64,000 bases of DNA from Clytia hemisphaerica (Eukaryota > Cnidaria > Hydrozoa > Leptothecata > Clytiidae), in NCBI GenBank assembly GCA_902728285.1, contig CACVBU010000167.1:173938-237937 (forward strand). The letters run 5' to 3'. Shown here in pieces: positions 1 to 13,020 of the stretch. Every line of letters starts with the position of its first letter. Positions within the stretch are counted from its first letter, which is position 1. The position numbers and the translations under genes were made by a program. The notes beneath the pieces were generated by a model. That model saw only the letters and a program-made list of their open reading frames with translations, was not told the DNA's origin and ran no database searches.

Positions 1-1219
1 CGACAGGTGGAAATTTTGGGATGACGTCATCGGTTTTTGAATGACGTCATCAATTTTTTTTCCTTCCTGGAAATTTGTGTCATGATGGAGAACATCTGTA
101 CCAAATTTCATGGTCATAACTTTCCTAGATCAATAATAACCGAGGGTGGTAGATTATACCCCTCCCTGGGGATACAAAAATCAAAAAAGCTTGGGGCTAA
201 TAGGGTTAAAAAAATTTTTCCGCAAAATTTCAAACAGTTCAATCCCTGGTTCAATTCTTTGCGGGCAATCTGAAAAAATCGAAATTAAAAGGTTAATTAC
301 TCATTAAAACTTAGAATTTTTGTAAAAGAGGGTATTATGACGTTTTAGAGTTCATAACATCATTTTTGTAATTAAATTCTTAATTACTCTTCACATAGTA
401 AATTAGCAAACAATTTGCGAAGGTAGTTTTATGTTAAAAATGTCAAGGAATTTGAAACAAAAGTTTTATCTTCAAATCATACATAACCAATTTTCTGACT
501 ATGGTCAGAGCCCTTAATCCTCTTACATTAAGGTACAATTATTTTTCGCGCAAAGTTCATAAGTTTCTAGCACCAAAGGATTTTTTGAATTCTTTTTCTC
601 AGAAATTAAAGTATATTTCAAATTAGCTGTCAGTAAAATTTGAAATGCTCATAACTTTTGATATACTTTCAGCTAGATAGCGAATTTATGCGCATTGAAA
701 AGATACTTGCGAGCACGGAATTCCGTGTTATAAAAGTGCTTCTTATTAAAACTAGATATAGCTTACACTAAGTGCCACCTAATAATAATAAATAAAATAT
801 ATTATAATATATAAAATATAAGCATAGGTTTGGTTACATGAAGAAATAATATGAAGATTTTATTTTTTAACAATGTAAAGAATATATCTAAATAAATAAA
901 AATGATGGGTTGGTTTTAAAAATGACAATATAAACAATCCATCCAAATAAAAATGATGGGCTAAGCGGTTTTTCTATATGCAATAAATCTACATAAGTAC
1001 AAATCACAACAATGACTCCTTTACAACTACTTTAAACTGCATCCATTAAACGAACCCTACCCAATTTCTTGGTTATCCCGTAAAATATATATAGGGAAAA
1101 GATTCCAGAAAAGTATCAAGAATCTTAGTGCGGAAATGGGAATCTTATACAAAACAACGGTACACTGGAGTTTTTAATGATTCAAAATGAAAATCCTGAT
1201 TAGCAAAAGGTATCAAGAT
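1..1219. other. Repeat-rich spacer without a supportable gene
   Basis: No open frame here looks coding. The first 60 bases contain two TGACGTCA palindromes (ATGACGTCAT) in a context resembling the GATGACGTCATC arms of the foldback element near 18.4-19.0 kb. The rest is AT-rich sequence with scattered homopolymers. Confidence 0.5.
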
Positions 1220-1261
1220 CGGTGAAGTTCTATATTGAAGCTTCATTTATTACCTTGTTGC

Positions 1262-1350
1262 CCATTTCCGACGGCTTATTAGCAGACGCCCACGCTAAAA
1301 AGCTTATAGAGCAGGCAAATATCTATCAACCCATCGGCCGGGCGATGTCA
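1262..1350. repeat. Dispersed ~75-bp hairpin-forming repeat, copy 1
   Basis: The core CGCCCACGCTAAA is flanked by TTCCGACGGC on the left and CCCATCGG on the right, which can pair imperfectly. A close relative lies at 59,709-59,782. It may be the conserved head of a longer dispersed element continuing to about 1,720, where TTCGAT-rich sequence recurs (GTTCGATTAC, GTTCGATGAA). Function unknown. Confidence 0.5.
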
Positions 1351-1720
1351 ATTGAACTGTTTGATTACCGAACTAAATCGAACAGTCATCGAACCAAGAA
1401 ATTGCGGTCAGGCGGTGCGGTAAGGTCAATAACTGGAACCATTTGAGCTACAAAAACATTGATTGAACTTGATCAAACTGCGATATAACTTTAATCAATA
1501 CTGAAGATTTTCTGGTAAAGTTCGATTACTCTTCGATCAGGTTCGGTAATCAAACACCTAACCGTTTGATTTCGTTCGATGAAATTTGATCTTGATGGTT
1601 CGATATGAATACGACAATCGGTTTGATAGGGTTCGGTTGACATCGCCTGGGCTGGCATCGGGGAGGAAAAGCTGGAACTTTTTCTTAAACCAAACACATT
1701 GGTTGAAAACAATCAATTCA

Positions 1721-4330
1721 TCAAAAAGTAAAAGATCATACCTGTGGCTGTGCTGTTTGTAGTTTTGGTGAAGAAGAGGGCTATGAGTTGTTGTGGAAAA
1801 TTAACTCTTTTTGTACTATTTACTGAGCATTATCAATTTATTGGTGCATTCACTAACTACACAAACATAAAATACTTAGTAGTAAACGAATAATAAACCT
1901 CTTTAAATACTCTACAAAAGACCAGAAAACATGATAAAAATTTATAAAAACAGCAGCAAGTTTCAAAAGGCGGTGAAAACTAGTTTCAAGCAGTCATTAA
2001 TGTTTACAAAGGCTTGGTTACACTTCTTACACTAGCGTATTTTAATTATTAAGAAAAGCGCTGTTTTTTATCTTTGTGAGTGAGTCCACCTTTAGAATAT
2101 TGGTCGTAGTACGCCCGCAGCCAAACACCCACGCCATAATCCCCCAATGTACGGAATACTATAAATACGGGCTAGCTGTGTACGACAAAAAAAAAAAAAG
2201 ACGGCGAAAATTTAAACCATCTGCACAACCTCGTGAAGCTATGAAGCCACCTATGCTCGCTGTGCTCGCTCGGTGGCAAAAACAATGTGTAATGAATTTA
2301 AAAAAAAATCAAAGATTGCAGTGATCCGCAAGCTAGTATTTCAAAGAACGCCCAAGATGGGATACTCGCGGTACCTGATAATATGTTCTACTTAATGGTG
2401 TAAAAAAATGAATTTCAGTGTATGTCTATTACACCCTCTTAAATATACCTATTTTCAATTCAGGCGTTCTTTCAGAGAGTCAAACAAAAGAACAAAGAAA
2501 ACAAGTAAAGATAGAGACACAACAAGATACAAGTAATGAAACAGGCTTATTTTTCGAGTGTTTTCCTTAACTTGCACGTCGACTTGCCGCTGGAGTTCGA
2601 AAACGAATCTTGTCAAATCTTTGTTTTAAAGAGAATAGCACCCAACTTGCAAAGTTTTTAATAATTTTATCAAAAAGAAGAAAAAGTCAAACGTGTGTGC
2701 ATTTTTCCAACTATTTGGGGGGAAGGTCTTCAATCGAATTCATAGTCGTTCCAGTCCTCAAAAATCAAAATTTTGCTTTTTATTTCAAATAATTCCAAAT
2801 TTACTTTTTTTAGATTCATCTGAATTGATTAAAGTTTCTTCAGATAGATTCATACCGATACCAAGACCCCGTCCCCCACATAAACGTCCAGAAACGAACA
2901 ACGGTCTCCTTCTCCCACGTTATGGTGGAGTAATGCACAAATCACGCTGATAAACACGTGCCCTCTTGATACATGGTTCAGCATTTTGATTTGTATTAAC
3001 TGCTCGACACACCCAGGATTCATCGGCAATATACCAAAGTCAAAAGAATTCCAACGACTTTGGTCGTATATTTCCGTTGGTGAATTTACTGGTGCGAAGC
3101 TCAACGTTGCCAAAGACATGAATCTACAAGCAAACCTGGGAAAGACAATATCGTTCTTTTTTAGTGAGGTGGAAAATCGTTCACCGACCATATCTGTGCG
3201 ATTACATGTCGTGTAACATGGTATCCACCTGCACTAACAGATCATGCAGAATGATTACCAATAACTACTGTAACAAACGCAAAGACATCCGCAGATTTTG
3301 CGGACCAAGTGCAAAAGTACTTTAAAGAAACATCGTCCTCCAAACGTTTACGACCACTTGCTGCTAGCGGAGGGTAATAAATTATATCTGAAAAAAAGTT
3401 ATGTATTTTTTTAGTACCCCGTTTATGAGGTATATATAAAAAGTCGGCCTCAGGAAAATCTGCAGTGGACACAAAGAAGTGCTCTAACTTTTGATAGAAG
3501 TCATTTTGTGCTTGGTGCAAAGATTTTTAAGTGCTATATTAACTAGCAGGAAAAAATCCAAGAAAAGTGGGAAGTGAAGATGAAAAATGAAGAGCAACTA
3601 CCTGTAAAGTCTGTTCCAAAATAATAGACAGTTCGCACTTTTTCTTTTTCTATACATCTTGATGTAAAAATATATCATTTAGAGTAATACCTCTTTGGAA
3701 AGATAATTTTGAGTGGATGATCTTACAGCTTGGAAATTCTTTCAAAAATTTCGAAAATGAGGGAGAAAAATTAACAATGCTTCTACTGAACCAAAAAAAC
3801 CTTCAAAGTTAACATTTTCTTAACCTTCGAACCTCGCTAATTTCACCTCTGTATGGTTAGAATTTCCATATTTTTGAGCAGGGAATAGACTTTATAACAT
3901 AGTGCAATAAAAATCATTTTAACAGTTTAAGAGAAAAATCAACTTCTTGTAGAATAGTCTTATGATAAAGGTTTTAACATCAGTGCATCTCTCTAACAGT
4001 TATAACCGTGAAAAATGAATAGGTTTTAAGCTAATAGTATCATTTCATTGAGTTTTTAAAACCCCGAAGAAAAATCTGGAGGAGAATCTTTTAAATTGCA
4101 TGTAACCACCATTTCTTTTATTCATCTGCTGACAGATCGTTATGTCTGGGAAAAAGAAAGTCACAAAAACGACAGCTGCAGAACCGATCGTATTTATTCC
4201 CGGTGTTTCTCATGACGACATCAAAGTCGCCATTTGGAGTTATTCCTCCTCGATTAAAAGTGGCAATATCTGACGAAATATTTGAGTAAATAATTTAAAA
4301 TGCATTTTTTTCGTTGGATATCCACTTTTG
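1721..4330. other. Intergenic sequence, no gene recognised
   Basis: Several frames of 60-113 codons occur, but none shows a known domain, a flanking splice-site pattern or a sensible start. I see only AT-rich unique-looking sequence and short homopolymers. Confidence 0.4.
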
Positions 4331-4340
4331 AACAAAAATC

Positions 4341-4960
4341 GTTGACCCCCGTGACACAACGGCTTTTTTATGTGCCGTGCCAAAAATACTGATGACAAGA
4401 TCTCTCGTCATAAACTTGTTTGAGGGTTTACAACTGAATGACGAAATATATCGTCAAAAAGTTTATTGGGGGTTTGCTACCATAACTGAAAAACAAAACG
4501 ACTTGTATACAAAATTATTATACACATTCAATTTGATGTTATTGATTATTTGATATTGATCTCATGTTATTATTCATTTTAAGCATGATTTAAAGTTCTT
4601 TATCTACGTCATTGTGTAAATTCTGTTTCAGCTTGAATAGGAAAACTTTTTATCTTTATAAAAAGAAAAATTTATTTCCTTCACCTCAGAACTAAAACTA
4701 ACACAAAAAAACACTTAGTTTTTAACCATGAATTTAGAAATCTAAAATTTTTAAAGCTAGCCTTAGAAAGTTTTAGACGATTATTTTTCTTTCGGTATAT
4801 CAGATGAAACTTTTTCGAAACCTGCAGTATACTTGGAACACCATGTAATTGCGACTTATCTCGTCATCATCAGTAATTTGGCACGGAACGCGATGACGAT
4901 ATATTTCGAAATCGGTATTTTTGGCACGGAACACGATGGCGAGATATCTCGTCGGTCTCG
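4341..4960. repeat. Imperfect inverted-repeat element (GGCACGG / CTCGTC family)
   Basis: GTGCCGTGCCAAAAATAC near 4,373 is matched in inverted orientation by GGTATTTTTGGCACGG near 4,913. Both sides also carry GATCTCTCGTCAT-like and GATATCTCGTC motifs, and related GATATATTTCG words recur between them. This fits an old foldback or terminal-inverted-repeat element. Ends and target duplication are not resolved. Confidence 0.4.
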
Positions 4961-5152
4961 GTCTAATTTATATAATAAATACATGATATTGAGCAGACTT
5001 TAGTGTCAAGTTTTTTGCAACGATTAGTGATGCTTTTGATAATTTTTAATCTCGTTATAGTTTTACCAGCTATTTTTTTATTGCAAAACAACTCAGTTAG
5101 TTCGAATAAAGTGCGTGTTTTTAATGATAAATGACTAAAACGTCGAAAGCAT

Positions 5153-5216
5153 CCACCGTGAACTATTTTCTGGCTAAATAGCACAGCTAATTTATGTTTT
5201 TGACTCGGTGGATGCT
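5153..5216. repeat. Short inverted repeat (hairpin)
   Basis: GCATCCACCG is followed about 40 bases later by CGGTGGATGC, a perfect 10-bp stem with an AT-rich loop. It may be a MITE remnant. No poly-T tract or coding context suggests a terminator. Confidence 0.4.
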
Positions 5217-5419
5217 TCTGAAACACCTAAGACATGTAACAAAACATTTTTTCGACCTTATAGATTTTCACTACAAGCTATCACAATGCACAGAAATAAT
5301 CATTGGCAAATCTTGAACCTTAGACGGCAAATATAAAAGCTTTTATCGAAAACATTCAATTATTTCAATTGCTTCATTTTTAAATACTGATGATCAAATC
5401 TTCTATGCATTTTCTCCAG

Positions 5420-7096
5420 TTTTCGAAAACGTGCTTCAAGATAAAACAAGCAAGGGTAGCAAAGGTAAGGTTGTTTTTCACATTCCATTATATTACAAAT
5501 TGCAATCATATGTACTTAAGGTGCAGCCTATAACTCCTATATCATTTGACATCGATGGATAAGCAACTTTTTAAAATTTTGATTTAGGTTTTATTCCACA
5601 AAACGATTCAACAAAACGTAAAGCAACAGACTCGCCAACCAGAAAAAATGAAAAACGTAAGTATTTCAATAACTTAAATCTATTCCTACTGAGCGATTCG
5701 TCAAAATTTAGCACTGGTCATAAAATTACTTTTACATGTAACCTTGAGTGGCTTTTAAATTGTAGGTACGAAAAATGACAAACATTCAGATGTTGTAAAG
5801 TTGCTTGATGTTACAAGTAGGTGGATTTATTGAACATACTAGATTAGAGACGGATTTCACGTAGATCGTTTAATAAAAACAAATTAGACTTCGGACATCT
5901 AACTATACTAATGCCATTTCACGGTCGAAAGGAACCATGGGTAAACAAGATCACCACGTTTCGACTTTCTGTTGACCTGAAATTTGGATGTTTTTGTGTC
6001 CAACCATACTAAGTAAAATATAATTTTTTCTTTCTTTCGCCATCAGAAACCATAATTCCTGGAGCAGGTCAATTATCTTGACTAATATTGGACGAGGTCA
6101 ACCTTACAAAATCAACAACTTTACCAGATCATGTAGGACTGATTTCCCGTCTTTATGCTAAATTTTCTAACCTTTGTAGGCAGGGGGGGTCGTCTGAAAT
6201 TAATACTTTAATTTCAGTGAATTAATACCTTAATTTCAGTAAATTAACACTTTAATTTCAGTAAATTAACACTTTAATTTCAGTAAAAAATATGTTTTAT
6301 ACTCAGATTTCCAATCAATGATGCGTGACAATGGGATAGCTCAGCAGGAGAAGGACAAAGGTTAGTACAAAGGGACTTGAAAATGGAGGAAAGGGGACAA
6401 TCTTCGACCACTTAGTAAAATAGTGCACAAAAGTTAAGCTAGGCAAGAATCTCTTCTTTTTTAGCTAAGAGACGGATCAATATCTAAATACGTGATCAGT
6501 CAGTAATCGTTAAAATCTGATACAAAAAAAAGTCACAATCAATGCGAATGGAGTCTTTGGCTATTTAAAAAATTCAAAACACTATAATTATAACAAACAT
6601 CGTCCGAATTTTTGGGGTTTTAGTTTTGACCTTTAGGTTAAATTGTAAGTTGAATTTGAAAAGCGTGTGTACAAACTGTTCGACCAGATTCCAGTTCATT
6701 TTTTAGCTTACAGCTCGACAAAAACTAATAGACCATATGAAACAGATGCACGCTAATGGGAGATTGAAGGAAGTTGTTGAAAGATCTGGGTCACCGACCT
6801 TCAACCCATTAATCGGGAATACATCACTTGGGTCATTAGGTTTCTCAAAGACCCTTATCCCTAAGTTCACCGACACCAATGACTTGAATAGGATCGTCAA
6901 TAGGAGAGACTATGAGGTGATTCACATCGTATTGAGTGTGTTTGGTAAGAAACAATTACATTATTTAAGGGTTATACAATATTTACTATTTACTAAGATC
7001 CGTTTAAACGGCTAACCAACGATTTACCTCACTTTTAGACAAGCTGATCAATGAGAAAGTGGCTGAAACCAAGAAAAAAGAATATGAAGCTTGGTT
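5420..7096 (+). CDS. Eight-exon run of an unrecognised gene (partial)
   Basis: Candidate exons are 5420-5464, 5588-5656, 5766-5816, 6047-6067, 6307-6360, 6714-6944 and 7039-7096, with a likely further 5' exon not resolved. Each is bounded by a pyrimidine-AG acceptor and a GT donor (gtaagg, gtaagt, gttagt, gtaaga). All but the last keep phase 1 to phase 1, so a single frame stays open throughout. The longest exon begins ARQKLIDHMKQMHANG and includes FTDTNDLNRIVNRRDYE. The last contains DKLINEKVAETKKKEY and ends in phase 2. I do not recognise a domain; the composition is charged. The final exon with its acceptor is nearly identical to duplicated exons at 42.6 and 43.15 kb in the decayed MULE locus, so this is probably the N-terminal part of the same gene type. 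No start codon was assigned. Confidence 0.5.
6196..6290. repeat. Short tandem repeat, ~24-bp unit
   Basis: About four copies of an AATTTCAGTAAATTAACACTTT-like unit lie in tandem in the intron just before the 6307-6360 exon. Each copy carries a TTTCAG that resembles a splice acceptor, so the array multiplies potential acceptor sites. Confidence 0.6.
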
Positions 7097-7159
7097 GTAT
7101 GTATTTACGACAAATATATCATTATTGTATACCAGTGTTGGTCTTTAAAACTTGCAGGT

Positions 7160-7262
7160 TTTTTTATCTGAAATATGTGACTTCCCAAGCGATTTAAAGT
7201 ACCTGAAAATCAGACCGGTCTTGGTCCGGTATTACTAGCGGTCTAGTAGCGGTCAAATTTTT
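7160..7262 (+). repeat. Left member of a widely spaced inverted repeat
   Basis: ATATGTGACTTCCCAAGC, then ATTTAAAGTACCTGAA, then GACCGGTCTT recur in inverted orientation at about 14,510-14,582. The two members flank about 7.3 kb that includes a KDZ-like transposase. They may be terminal repeats of one transposon or two insertions of one repeat family. Confidence 0.45.
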
Positions 7263-7336
7263 GTTTTAGATTGGCCTCCAGACTTTCTAGAAATGTGCAC
7301 TTGGGCGTAGAAATCGAGAGGATTTCCGGAGGTATT

Positions 7337-7560
7337 TTTTCGCAAATATAGCATTCATTATAAATAGAATCGAAATCTTCACCGCCGCCGCCGGCAATCG
7401 CGGATATCCTCCGGAACTTCGCAAATACTGCATTCATTATAAATAGAATCGAAATCTTCACCGCCGCCGCGGGCAATTGCGGAAATCCTCCGGAACTTCG
7501 CAAATACCGCATTCATTATAAATAGAATCGAAATCTTCGCTGCTACCGGTAGCACTCGCG
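7337..7560. repeat. Tandem repeat, three ~80-bp copies
   Basis: CATTCATTATAAATAGAATC followed by GAAATCTTC occurs three times about 80 bases apart, with GGCAATCGCGGATATCCTCC or its variants between. Both strands stay open through it by repetition, which is not evidence for a protein. Confidence 0.7.
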
Positions 7561-8410
7561 GATATTCAGCGGAACTTAGTAAACTTTTGAACATCGATTT
7601 ATTCAAAGGATTTTTTTTAGTTTATTTAGTCCCGCTGCTGAGGTCGATAAATGTTTCATTTCGTGACACACATGCTCTATCATGTGATATAGGTCTTTTT
7701 TTTAATTAGAAGACCCCCGAAAAATCATGAATTTCCAGGCCTTGCAATTTTGCCTGGAAACGCAAAAATCGCCAATTACTCGTTACTTGCACGATAATAT
7801 CGTGGAAACTGTTTGATTTTGGAATCTACATATACTAATTCGTGAGTTTCCACCAAAAAAAGTTAGTTCTAAGATGTGTGTCTCGAAAATTGTTTTCTAT
7901 CCACTTTTTTCGATCTCAGCAGCTGGACTAATTCATGGACTTGAATATTGTTCCTTTTTGCTGAAATGTTCTTTTCTAGATGTTAAACCTAAACATTTGA
8001 AAATTAATAAAAGATTCAACTGAAAAACCTTCCATAAACATGTCTTCTTTATATGAATATTTGAGATCTTTACTCAAAATATAATTGATAACATATGAAG
8101 CAATTAGCTGACTTTAAGTTGCTTTTCAAGTCTTTTGTTTGATGCATGATCTATCAATTTTAAAAATAACAACCTTTTACCCGTAACTCATTTTTCTCGT
8201 GGCATATTATAAGGATTTAGCTTACTAAAGGACTGTTCAGCAACTTCAGTGTTCATTTTTTGATGTATGAAAATTTTTCAAGATCTGGATGATATACGCA
8301 CCGAGGATCATCTAATATGCATGCATTTTGGTTGGGTATGCTTCTCGACATAAAAAGAGTCTATATAACTATATAACTTAATGATTGATAATTATTTGCT
8401 GATTCATTAC

Positions 8411-9694
8411 CTTCATTGGCTAAACGATTTATAAAGGGGTCTAATTCGCATGCCCTGTCGTAAACGATCCCCTTTAATTGTTTAGGATTTTTACCGAACA
8501 AATCCAAGAGATATGTGAAAATACTTGACAGAGATTCTGCAGTATACATTTCGTATTTAGACAATTTTATTCCACACGAGCGGAAAATATATAATTGACC
8601 AGCTGTTCTTGAGTAAAACTTATCAACATTTCCGTCTTGTTTGCAGCCATCACCGGTACATATAACTTTAGTTAAAGACTTGGCGATAGAACGAGTAACT
8701 GGACGGATGTCTAATTGCTCTGCAGTGGATCCGGAAGCCCCATCTAAGTGCTGTTCACAATACCTTTGACACTTTTTATATTGATTACCACGGATTGGGT
8801 TGCGTATGCACAGGTCGTATCCATTTACGTCTCCAACGTTTCCAGTGGCTTTGATCTTTTCAACTGAAGAGATAAATCTGTAGAGCTTTTCATTTCCATC
8901 AATCACTATGTAGCGTTCTTTACAACCAACCTCAGAACATGTATATTTAATCCACATTTCATTGACAAGTTCCTTTGTGTCTGGAAAATTTGTTAGGCAA
9001 AGTAGCTCCAAATCCTTTAGGATTAGGCTTTACTTTTTGTATGACGTGGCCACTTGTCAAAAACAGTTCTGAACTCCGTAATTCGGTAAACAAACCACGC
9101 CTCTTCAATTCGGTCAGGATTGATTTTATCTCCGTTCCAGTTGTCTTCTAATATTTCACTTCTCTTCAAATGAAACTGCACCAATTGTTATCATATTGTC
9201 GATATATTTCATCAGTTATTTGCTGTATGCCGTAACATTAAACATAAGATAATCTCCACTGCAGCAAATTGTCCTCGCCCCTCAATAATGTAAACAAAAA
9301 ACAAATACCAATTCAATAACCATCGAATATTCTTTTTAGAGTATAAAGCCCTTCGGTCAAAAATATAAATAGTGGCCTGTATCAGCGAAATAAATATAGG
9401 CGGATATCTGATCTAATTAAAGGTGCCCAATATAAGACTACACTCTTGGTGGACAAAAATTAATTGATTCACATACCTTTGGTTTCCTCTGTAAACCCAT
9501 AAGAAAATGTCGTCTTGCATTTTTTGCATTTGGAATGATATGAATTACAAATGTTTACTTTTTTAATATCATATGCGGTGACTGTGGCAAAATATGATTG
9601 AAGATGCAACAAGCTTTGACAACAAAAATTTTGCGTTGGTAAAAAGGTGAGTAATTTCCCATCAATTTGAATGGATAGACCGGTAGGTAGTGCT
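8411..9694 (-). pseudogene. KDZ-like (Kyakuja/Dileera/Zisupton) transposase fragment
   Basis: The best exon spans 9014 to 8411 with a taaag acceptor and a gtaatg donor. It contains Cys-rich segments (KYTCSEVGCKERY, CICTGDGCKQDG-like, CQRYCEQHL) and a segment reading GIVYDRACELDPFINRL, which resembles the 'YD-AC-L-P' motif of KDZ transposases. An upstream exon, 9694-9477, encodes VNICNSYHSKCKKCKTTF, a further Cys cluster. Between them, about 9190-9025 encodes NGDKINPDRIEEAWFVYR, but its frame runs into stops and does not join 9014 cleanly. I therefore call it a decayed or partial transposase. The family name rests on motif recognition only; another Cys-rich transposase family is possible. Confidence 0.45.
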
Positions 9695-10257
9695 CTAATA
9701 GGAGAATATGTTGTACTGTGAAATTAAAGACTGAATCTTCAAAGGTTTGACAATTCTCTTTTATGGTGACACATTTATCGCTATCCTTTCATTTTATTTG
9801 AATGTTTAGACTAATTGTCGTGTGTGGTGTGTAAACAACAGTTATCTATCTATAACTAGGCATTTTAGACGTTCTATACTTCCTTTGTCATAAGGCTCAA
9901 GAATATACTTTTCCTTTTCCAATGACATCATTTTGCTTTATTTCCTTTTATATCTCCTAATATATTCATTTTCAGATGTTTGTGATGACCTTTACTTTAT
10001 CAGTTTTTCATGTTCTTTTGAATGGAACGATAATTTTTTGAGTTTAACCACTCTAATTTTTTGTTGTTATTGTAGCCAATGACATTATTTTCCATGGAAA
10101 CAGCGTTTGTAAAATTTTGTAACCCAAGATTTTCTTGACCTTTGACGGTTCAAGAGACCATAACAAAAACTATTTGCATTTAACATGTGCACACAAGAAA
10201 ACATAAGCCCTTTGTACTATCAAGGAAATCTGATGAGAACCATAAGATCACTTCTTT

Positions 10258-13020
10258 ACACGGCTAAAAAAAGTGAGTTTCTCGGGGTTTGGAGAATTCA
10301 GGATAATCGATGGAAAGCGGAGTTAAACGGCGTTTTACGGACATAGAGTTTCCTAATTTCGGTAAACTCCGTCAAAGTAATCGTAAATTTTCATCCTAAT
10401 TTTCCTCAGTTTGCATGCGTGTCTAAAAGTTGGTTTTATGCAAGCGCGTGTCGTGAAACTTCGGAAAACCAATTTTCGAATATTGGAATAAAGATGGATT
10501 TTAGTTCCCATTCTTCTGAAAACGCGGTTCATTCATTGAATATTGTTTGGCGCCAGAGTTCATTCAAGATGGTGTTTTCAAGAGGGGAAGTTGCAAAAAG
10601 TCTACCAAACCAACAACCAGGAAAATTTTCTTGTTAATTTCTAATTGTGAAATAAAGGAAATTTTCTATTCTTTTAATTGACCAATTTGCTTTTTCAATT
10701 GAAAAGTCTTTTAAGTTATAATTTTAACTAGGAAATGTTCAAGACTGACAAAGTTTTCTATATCTTAGCTCGCAGATTATTTCTTTGGACTTTCCTCGCC
10801 ACTGAGAACGTATCGACTTCCAAAGCATACACCAACAACCAAATGGACAATAAAGATAAGTATTTTCGTTAGCATATTTATTTTGATCGATAATTTCACT
10901 TTGAGTTAGTGTAATAACCAGAAAAAAGTTTTTTATTAGTACGTTTTAATCCAGGCATACATATTTAGCATCAACAAATTTATACAAGCACACTTGTTTG
11001 ATTTGACGTTTTAAGACGGGCGAAATCTTCTAAAGAACTACCCTTTTGGAGGGTCGGTTCGGTGCTAGTATTTATCTGTTAATGGCAAGTTTTAATCCAG
11101 TCATACATATTTTGTAATAAAAAATATATGTAAGCACACTTGTTTGATTTGACATTTTAAGACGGGCGAAATCTTCTAAAGAACTACCTTTTTGGAGGGT
11201 CGGTTCGGTGCTAGTATTTTTCTGTCCTTTTGAAAATGAGAGTTTTTTATTGGCAAGTTTTAATCCAGTCATACATTATTTAATATAAAAAATATATATA
11301 AGCACACTTGTTTGATTTGACGCTTTCAGACGGGCGAAATCTTAAGTATTATACTACTCTTTAGGATATGAGACTTCTTCTACATATTTGAAAGTTCTGT
11401 TGCGTAGACTGAATTTATATCTGATTTTCTTTTAGATTGACGACATCACTTTACATCAAAGCACGTAATTGATATATTTGTTTACAAATCAAAAACAATT
11501 CATCACATTTCACGCCTTCATGTCCTAAAGGTAAACAATATAAAATTAAATATAAAAACCAAGTAATTGTTTTAATTGAATCAAGTAATCGCGAAAAAAA
11601 GAATTATTTAATATCATATTATTTTAAAGTTTAATTTTCACGTCTTAGTAAGAGTCGATCATCCACGCATAAATCTGTTTGCTTAAAACAATACACAATT
11701 CCCTTAAAAATACAGGCGATTCATTTCAATTCTTTATCAACATTTTGCCACGCAAACTTTCGGGTTGTTAAAATCTAATTTATAAAAGAAACTAAACAAT
11801 CAAGTGACGTACACGGGTTCTTTTGTTTTGATGATTGGTCTGAATAACTGCAATGTTTTTGCAAGCTCTAGCATTTTTTGAAGCAGCGATTCAGACCTCA
11901 ATAACAATGAAATAATGTCAATCTGGCTTTACAAATAAAATTTCAATCCCCATTTTTACCATTGAAAATACGTAAAGTGCAAGTTAACTTTTTCAGGTCT
12001 TTACGAAAATTCGGTTTATAATTACACCCCTGTCTCAGTGACTCGTTAAGATTTTGTGACCGGTGGGGATGGAATGTAATAGCTGAATACCGATACATGG
12101 AGCAGAAAATCTCTTTGTTTTTAACGAATGGGGATTTAAAATTCTATTTCTTACAGTTGAAAAATTCCACGAAAATATTACTGTCTTTTTCAGTGAGCAT
12201 AAGAGCCTGAGAGGGTAAGAGTAGTGGGGATAGAATTTCAGGGGATATTTCCCATCAGAGACGGATTTTCGGTCAATATTCCAAATGGATTTGGGATCCC
12301 ACCCAAACTGTGAGACGGAAGTGTAAAATTGTTTTTATTGTTGTTTTAGTGTCGCGTTTCAGCTGGCTTCTGAATAATGGTTCCATCAAAATTGTTCAAC
12401 AAGTTCCTGCAATCACAATGAGATTTATATCAAATCCTCGAATTATATGCATATCTTCAGAGTCAATGTTATATATTGTATCAATAAATTTGAAAGAGAT
12501 ATAATTTCCATGAAAGTACCTTGTGTTTGATTTGAATTAAAAAAGTGACAATAGTGGACATATAGAAACAAACAAATTTCCTGTAGAAAAAACCTATAAT
12601 CAAACTTTTACTACCGATTTTGTTCTTACATAAACATTTCGAGGAAATGAAAAAAAGTTCCAAACGGAGTTTTACGAAGCTCTTTATACTAAGTAACCTC
12701 AGTTTTCAAAATTTTTTCCTACTCTGGATAACTGTAACTGATGAAAAATTTACGTGCAAATTTACGTTGCATTCCGTTGTTTACCTAATTTTGGAAAACC
12801 ACTCAAAACTTATGCGTAGAAAAACTCCGTTTGTCCTAGTTTTCCAAACTCCGGGAAACTTCTATTAACTAGTTCAAACGACGTTGCCTAACTCCGTGGT
12901 TCGCTTCCTGAAAGAGAACGACATTACGTAAAGCTAGGAAAGGCGGAGTCTGACAACTTCGTAATCTAGAACTTTTACGGAGTTGTCCTGATTCGTTAAA
13001 CCACAATTTTTAGCCGTGTT
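10258..13020. mobile_element. Candidate ~2.8-kb non-autonomous DNA transposon
   Basis: The left end reads ACACGGCTAAAAA and the right end reads TTTTTAGCCGTGT, a matching inverted terminal motif. Just inside both ends are CGGAGTT- and CCGTAAA-type words in opposite orientation. No transposase frame is visible inside. The target duplication is uncertain; TA or TTA flanks are possible. The element contains the tandem repeat at 10.9-11.35 kb. Confidence 0.45.
10935..11345. repeat. Tandem repeat, about three copies of ~145-170 bp
   Basis: Each unit contains GTTTTAATCCAG-CATACAT, then AGCACACTTGTTTGATTTGA, then AGACGGGCGAAATCTT, and the first two also GGAGGGTCGGTTCGGTGCTA. Copies start near 10,945, 11,088 and 11,258. 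The third is truncated after CGGGCGAAATCTTA. Confidence 0.7.
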
